DNA of 64,000 nt, from positions 1 through 64,000 of the forward strand of contig DATABY010000090.1 of NCBI GenBank assembly GCA_036259355.1, given 5' to 3'. The notes under the pieces are model-generated. The model worked only from the letters and a program-made list of their open reading frames with translations. It did no database searches and was not told the origin of the DNA. The DNA is from JALZDI01 sp036259355 (lineage in GTDB: Bacteria; Actinomycetota; Actinomycetes; Propionibacteriales; Nocardioidaceae). Shown piece by piece: positions 59,636 to 64,000 of this stretch (position 1 is the first letter of the stretch; the number at the start of each line of letters is the position of its first letter). The position numbers and the translations under genes were made by a program.

Positions 59636-61228
59636 TCACATCCGGAAGACGCCGTAGCGGCCGGTGCCCTGCACCGGTGCGTTGTGGATGACGGACAGGC
59701 AGATGCCGAGCACGGTGCGGGTGTCGCGGGGGTCGATCACGCCGTCGTCGTAGACCATCCCCGACATCGCGAACGCCAGCGACTGCTCCTCGATCTGCTG
59801 CTCGACGTAGCCGCGCATCTGCGCGTCGGCCTCCTCGTCGTACGGCTGGCCCTTGGCCTCCGCCGACTGGCGCGCGACGATCGAGAGCACGCCGGCGAGC
59901 TGGGCCGGTCCCATCACCGCCGACTTGGCGTTGGGCCAGGTGAACAGGAACCGCGGGTCGTAGGCCCGCCCGCACATGCCGTAGTTGCCCGCGCCGTACG
60001 ACGCGCCCATGATCACCGACAGGTGCGGGACGGTGGAGTTCGACACCGCGTTGATCATCAGCGCCCCGTGCTTGATGATGCCGTGCTGCTCGTACTCCTC
60101 GCCGACCATGTAGCCGGTGGTGTTGTGCAGGAACAGCAGCGGCGTGTCGGACTGGTTGGCCAGCTGGATGAACTGCGCCGCCTTCTGCGACTCCTCGCTG
60201 AACAGCACGCCGCGGGCGTTGGCGAGGACACCGACCGGGTAGCCGTGCAGCCGCGCCCATCCGGTGACCAGGCTCGAGCCGTACAGCGGCTTGAACTCGT
60301 CGAACGCGGTGCCCTCCGGCCCCTCCGCGCCGTCGACGACGCGAACGATCACCTCACGCGGGTCGAACGGCACCTTGAGGTCGGTCGGGACGATGTCGAG
60401 CAGGTCGTCGGGGTGGTGCGGTGGGTCGGAGTACGCCGGTGCCGGCGACGGCCCCAGCTTGCGCCAGTTCAGCCGGGCCACGATGCGCCGGCCGATGCGC
60501 AGCGCGTCGCGCTCGTCCTGGGCGAGGTAGTCCGCCAGGCCCGACCTGCGGGCGTGCATGTCCCCGCCACCGAGCGACTCGTCGTCGGACTCCTCACCGG
60601 TCGCCATCCGCACCAGCGGCGGACCGCCGAGGAAGACCTTGGCCTGCTCCTTGACCATCACGACGTAGTCGCTCATGCCGGGCACGTAGGCGCCACCGGC
60701 CGTCGAGTTGCCGAACACCAGCGCGATCGTCGGAGTGCGCTCGGCGCTGGCGCGGGTGAGGTTGCGGAACATCGCGCCGCCGGGGATGAAGATCTCCTTC
60801 TGCGTGGGCAGGTCGGCGCCGCCGGACTCGACCAGGTTGATGGTGGGCAGCCGGTTCTCGGCCGCCACCTGCGCGGCACGAGCGCACTTCTTCAGGGTCC
60901 ACGGGTTGCTGGCGCCGCCGCGCACGGTCGGGTCGTTGGCCACGATCATGCACTCGACCCCCTCCACCACGCCGATGCCGACAACGACGCTGGCACCGAC
61001 GGCGAAGTCCGAGCCCCATCCCGCCAGCGGGCACAGCTCGAGGAACGGCGCGTCCTCGTCGACCAGCAGCTCGATGCGCTCGCGGGCGAGGAGCTTGCCG
61101 CGCTGGTGGTGGCGGTCGACGTACTTCTGCCCCCCGCCGGCGACTGCCTTGGCATGCTCGGCGGCCAGGGCGTCGAGCTGCGCCAGCATCGCCTCCCGGT
61201 TGCTCTGCTCGGTCACGGTGTCGGTCAC
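59636..61228 (-). CDS. acyl-CoA carboxylase beta subunit (carboxyltransferase)
   Basis: A 530-residue carboxyltransferase with the two crotonase-like halves. Key segments are KYVDRHHQRGKLLARERIELL, ASNPWTLKKCARAAQVAAENRLPTINLVESGGADLP, NSTAGGAYVPGMSDY and MGASYGAGNYGMCGRAYDPRF. The sequence resembles methylcrotonyl-CoA/geranyl-CoA carboxylases rather than acetyl- or propionyl-CoA carboxylases. GTG 61228 overlaps the upstream dehydrogenase stop (GTGA); GTG 61216 is an alternative. Confidence 0.93.
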   Translation of the reverse strand: MTDTVTEQSNREAMLAQLDALAAEHAKAVAGGGQKYVDRHHQRGKLLARERIELLVDEDAPFLELCPLAGWGSDFAVGASVVVGIGVVEGVECMIVANDPTVRGGASNPWTLKKCARAAQVAAENRLPTINLVESGGADLPTQKEIFIPGGAMFRNLTRASAERTPTIALVFGNSTAGGAYVPGMSDYVVMVKEQAKVFLGGPPLVRMATGEESDDESLGGGDMHARRSGLADYLAQDERDALRIGRRIVARLNWRKLGPSPAPAYSDPPHHPDDLLDIVPTDLKVPFDPREVIVRVVDGAEGPEGTAFDEFKPLYGSSLVTGWARLHGYPVGVLANARGVLFSEESQKAAQFIQLANQSDTPLLFLHNTTGYMVGEEYEQHGIIKHGALMINAVSNSTVPHLSVIMGASYGAGNYGMCGRAYDPRFLFTWPNAKSAVMGPAQLAGVLSIVARQSAEAKGQPYDEEADAQMRGYVEQQIEEQSLAFAMSGMVYDDGVIDPRDTRTVLGICLSVIHNAPVQGTGRYGVFRM

Positions 61229-62391
61229 GAGGTGAATCCCAACAGCTTGGCGGACAGGTCGGTGAGCACCTCGGTGGCGCCGCCACCGATCCCGAGGATG
61301 CGTGCGTCGCGGTAGTGCCGTTCGACCTCGCTGTCGCGCATGTAGCCGGCTCCGCCGTGCAGCTGCACCGCGCGGTCGACCACGTGGTCGCACGCCTCCA
61401 CGGCGGTGTTCTTGGCCAGGCACGCCTCCACGATCGGCTCCTGCCCTTCGGCGTACCGGCGCGCCACCTCGCGGGTGTAGACGCGCGCCACGTCGATCCT
61501 CCGGTGCATCTCCACCAGCTGGTGCTGCACGACCTGGCGGCTGACCAGCGGCCGGCCGAACGTCTCCCGCACCGCGACGTAGCCGCGGGTCAGGTCGAGG
61601 CAGCGCTGAGCGATGCCGTACGCGTGCACGGCAAGGCCGAGTCGCTCGGCCACGAACTGCTGCATCAGCAGCCCGAACCCGCCGTTCTCCTCCCCGACCA
61701 GGTTGGCCACCGGCACGCGCGCGTCGTCGAACGACAGCTCGGCGGTGTCGGAGCACAGCCAGCCCATCTTGTCCAGGCGCCTGCTCACGGTGAAGCCGGG
61801 CGTGCCGGTCTCCACGACCAGCAGCGAGACACCGGTGCGGCCGGCGTCGCCGGTGCGTACGGCGGTGGTCACGAAGTCGGCGCGGGCACCGGAGGTGATG
61901 AACGTCTTGGCGCCGTTGACGACGTAGTGGTCGCCGTCGCGGCGGGCGCGGGTGCGGATCGCGGCGACGTCGGAGCCCCCGTCGGGCTCGGTCACGCCGA
62001 GCGCCCCGACCATCTCGCCGGCCAGGGTCGGGCGGACGAAGCGGTCGACCAACGACGGGTCACCGACCGCGGCCATGTGGGGCACGGCGATACCGGCGGT
62101 GAACAGCGCCGCCAGCAGCCCCGACGACGCGCCCGCCTCGCAGAAGGCCTCGGTCATCGCGACCACGTCGGTGTAGTCGCCGCCGGCCCCGCCGACCTCT
62201 TCGGGGAACCCGATGCCGAGCAGGCCGAGCTTGGCGGCGGACGCGTGCAGCCCGCGCGGCACCTCGCCGGCGCGCTCCCACGCGTCGAGGTGCGGCGCGA
62301 TCTCGTGCTCGGTGAAACGGCGGACCGTCTTGCGCAGGGCCTCATGGTGCGTTGCTGCGATCGGGGCGCGAGGGGGCGGCGCAGTGGTCAC
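61225..62391 (-). CDS. acyl-CoA dehydrogenase
   Basis: A 388-residue FAD enzyme distinct from the one at 56467. Signature GALGVTEPDGGSDVAAIRTRARRDG, KTFITSGARADFVTTAV, and C-terminal DRAVQLHGGAGYMRDSEVERHYRDARILGIGGGATEVLTDL, where the position of the usual catalytic Glu reads GGGATE (Glu displaced as GGGAT). Two dehydrogenases in one operon could act at two oxidation levels of a branched chain. GTG 62391 overlaps the AtuA-like stop by 4 nt. Confidence 0.92.
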   Translation of the reverse strand: MTTAPPPRAPIAATHHEALRKTVRRFTEHEIAPHLDAWERAGEVPRGLHASAAKLGLLGIGFPEEVGGAGGDYTDVVAMTEAFCEAGASSGLLAALFTAGIAVPHMAAVGDPSLVDRFVRPTLAGEMVGALGVTEPDGGSDVAAIRTRARRDGDHYVVNGAKTFITSGARADFVTTAVRTGDAGRTGVSLLVVETGTPGFTVSRRLDKMGWLCSDTAELSFDDARVPVANLVGEENGGFGLLMQQFVAERLGLAVHAYGIAQRCLDLTRGYVAVRETFGRPLVSRQVVQHQLVEMHRRIDVARVYTREVARRYAEGQEPIVEACLAKNTAVEACDHVVDRAVQLHGGAGYMRDSEVERHYRDARILGIGGGATEVLTDLSAKLLGFTS

Positions 62392-64000
62392 AGCAGCACC
62401 TCCGGGACGTCGACGTCGCGGGCGCGGAGCCACTCCCCGAGCGCCTTCGCCTGCGGGTCGAACCGGGTCGACGCCGCGACACCGGCGCCGAGCAGGCCCT
62501 CGATCATCACGTTGACCGCGCGCAGGTTCGGGAGGAGATGCACCGTGACCGGCAGTCCGGCGGCCTCCGGCAGCAGCGCCCGCACCCGCGCCGGCGTCAC
62601 GAAGTGCGCCAGCCAGCGCCAGGCTGCCTCGACCCGGCCGTCGTCGCGGTCGCGCACCCACAGCCCGAGGTTGGCGTCACCGCCCTTGTCGCCGCTGCGG
62701 GCCCCGACGAGACGGCCCAGCGGCACCCGCTCGCACGGACCGGGCGGCAACGGCTCGGGCAGTGGGAGACGTCCCATCGGCGCGACCGGCTCGGTCCGCT
62801 TCGGCGGGTCGACCGCGACCCGCGTCCCGTCGGCGAGCACGGCGGTGTGCTCCACCACGTCCTGCTCGACGTACGCGTGCGAGAAGACGCCGTACGGCGA
62901 CGCGTCACCCGGCAGGGAGGTGAGGTGGAAGCCGGCGTACGACGAGAGCCCGAGCTCGACGACGGCCCGCGAGAACCGCCGTCCCACCGCCTTGGCGTCG
63001 GGGGAGCGCACCTGGCAGCGCAGCCGCGCGCTCGACCGCTCCTGGGTGTCGGGGTCGTGGTGGTCGGTACGCGCCAGGGTCCACACCGGCTGCAGATCGG
63101 ACAGGTCGCGCAGCGTGGCGCCGAGCTGGGCCTGCACGCGGGCGGCCTTCGCCTCGACGTCGAGACCGGTGAGCACGAACTCCGCCTGGTTGCGGAAGCC
63201 ACCGAGATGGTTGAGACCGACCTTCAGCGTGGGCGGCGGCGGCTCTCCCCGCACGCCGGTGATCCGCACTCGATCCGCGCCGTCCGGGCCGAGGTCGATC
63301 GTGTCGAACCGGCTCACCACGTCGGGGCCGATGTAGCGCGGACTGCCGATCTCGTACAGCAGCTGGGCGGTGACCGTGCCGACCGAGACGGTGCCGCCGG
63401 TGCCCGGGTGCTTGGTGATGACGCTGCTGCCGTCATCGCCGACCTCGGCGAGCGGGAAGCCGGGCAGCACGCTGCCCGCCTCCGGGTCGATCTCGTCGAG
63501 GAAGCAGTAGTTGCCGCCGGTGGCATGGGTGCCGCACTCGAGCACGTGCCCGGCCACGGTGGCGCCGGCGAGGGCGTCGTAGGACTCCCGGCTCCAGCCG
63601 AAGTGCGCGGCGGCGGCCCCGACCACGAGGGAGGCGTCGGTGACCCGTCCGGTCACCACGACGTCGGCGCCGGCGTCGAGCGCAGCGGCGATGCCCCAAC
63701 AGCCGAGGTAGGCGTTGGCGGTGAGGGGGTCGCCGTACGCGCTGCCACCGAGACCGAGCTCGTCGGTCCGGCCGCGCAGGTCGTCGCCCTCGACATGGGC
63801 AACCCGCGCTCGCGGGTCGACCTCGTGCAGCGCGGCGGCGAGTCCGGCGGGGTTGAGCCCTCCGGCGTTGGCCACGACCGCCACGCCTCGGGACCGGGCG
63901 AGCGCGAGCTGGTCGCGCATCTGGGTCAAGAACGTCTTGGCGTAGCCCAGACCGGCGTCCTTGAGCTGGTCGCGGCCCAGGATCAGCATGGTGAGCTCGG
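62388..64000 (-). CDS. AtuA-family protein (DUF1446), 5' end outside window
   Basis: At least 537 residues; the frame is still open at the right edge (reading ELTMLILGRDQLKDAGLGYAKTFL), so the first ~55-60 residues are missing. Landmarks: VVANAGGLNPAGLA, VVVTGRVTDASLVVG, ECGTHATGGNY, and a C-terminal domain starting VPLGRLVGARSGDKGGDANLGLWV. The family is named after Pseudomonas AtuA of acyclic terpene (citronellol) degradation; its biochemical role is unsettled. It leads the operon as seen here and overlaps the next gene by GTGA. Confidence 0.9.
   Translation of the reverse strand, partial: ELTMLILGRDQLKDAGLGYAKTFLTQMRDQLALARSRGVAVVANAGGLNPAGLAAALHEVDPRARVAHVEGDDLRGRTDELGLGGSAYGDPLTANAYLGCWGIAAALDAGADVVVTGRVTDASLVVGAAAAHFGWSRESYDALAGATVAGHVLECGTHATGGNYCFLDEIDPEAGSVLPGFPLAEVGDDGSSVITKHPGTGGTVSVGTVTAQLLYEIGSPRYIGPDVVSRFDTIDLGPDGADRVRITGVRGEPPPPTLKVGLNHLGGFRNQAEFVLTGLDVEAKAARVQAQLGATLRDLSDLQPVWTLARTDHHDPDTQERSSARLRCQVRSPDAKAVGRRFSRAVVELGLSSYAGFHLTSLPGDASPYGVFSHAYVEQDVVEHTAVLADGTRVAVDPPKRTEPVAPMGRLPLPEPLPPGPCERVPLGRLVGARSGDKGGDANLGLWVRDRDDGRVEAAWRWLAHFVTPARVRALLPEAAGLPVTVHLLPNLRAVNVMIEGLLGAGVAASTRFDPQAKALGEWLRARDVDVPEVLL

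Overview
The window is 64 kb of very GC-rich, gene-dense chromosome from a high-GC Gram-positive actinomycete. Evidence for this is the frequent GTG/TTG starts, the many -10 boxes of form TANNNT placed 6-8 nt before a start codon (leaderless transcripts), a 6C RNA, and core actinobacterial genes (Ssd/TadA/TadB/TadC/DUF4244, MarP, Crp, GuaB1). The gene set would suit Nocardioidaceae or another Propionibacteriales family, but the family is an inference. There are no rRNA or tRNA genes, CRISPR arrays, insertion sequences or prophage. Much of 3.7-36.6 kb has the same gene order as the Mycobacterium tuberculosis Rv3649-Rv3678c segment, recalled from knowledge and not searched.

Layout. 0-3.7 kb: the end of an unknown gene, a shared terminator, the proton-pumping pyrophosphatase hppA, and an RsbW-like/STAS pair. 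3.8-14.1 kb: an MrfA-type helicase, then a minus-strand Tad/Flp pilus locus (ssd, tadA, tadB, tadC, Flp pilin, two TadE-like genes) interrupted by a GAF/PAS/SpoIIE phosphatase. 14.2-16.3 kb: a 6C RNA, a HAD phosphatase and a degenerate Fic-like protein. 16.3-27.7 kb: a methyltransferase, a LytS/LytTR two-component pair split by guaB1, two sodium/solute (acetate-type) symporter modules, a PAP2 phosphatase, and acs. The acs gene carries one in-frame stop codon, so acetate uptake is intact in sequence but acetate activation from this copy is doubtful. A near-consensus CRP site precedes the acetate symporter operon.

27.7-36.6 kb: beta-propeller membrane protein, holin-family protein with a coupled short upstream ORF, alpha/beta hydrolase, marP-nudix-tlpA-nth operon, crp, MBL hydrolase, second Nudix, RidA and a DUF4177 protein. 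36.6-42.5 kb: alpha/beta hydrolase, a dimethylargininase-like gene facing a GntR/FCD regulator across a palindromic operator, a small membrane protein, an LMW tyrosine phosphatase, a fructosamine kinase-like protein and a FAD disulfide oxidoreductase. 42.5-46.1 kb: an MprAB-type two-component system and an HtrA/PepD-type protease. Both promoters carry the same direct repeat at the same distance from the -10 box. 46.1-53.5 kb: an ADC synthase pair (pabB, pabA), a PhzE-like synthase, an epimerase, and an ABC exporter whose promoter has the 19-bp spacer and dyad typical of MerR/SoxR control. 53.5-55.6 kb: a HelD-type helicase. 55.7-64 kb: a tightly overlapping acyl-CoA operon (AtuA, two acyl-CoA dehydrogenases, biotin-dependent carboxylase alpha and beta, crotonase) of the leucine/acyclic-terpene type, running off the right edge.
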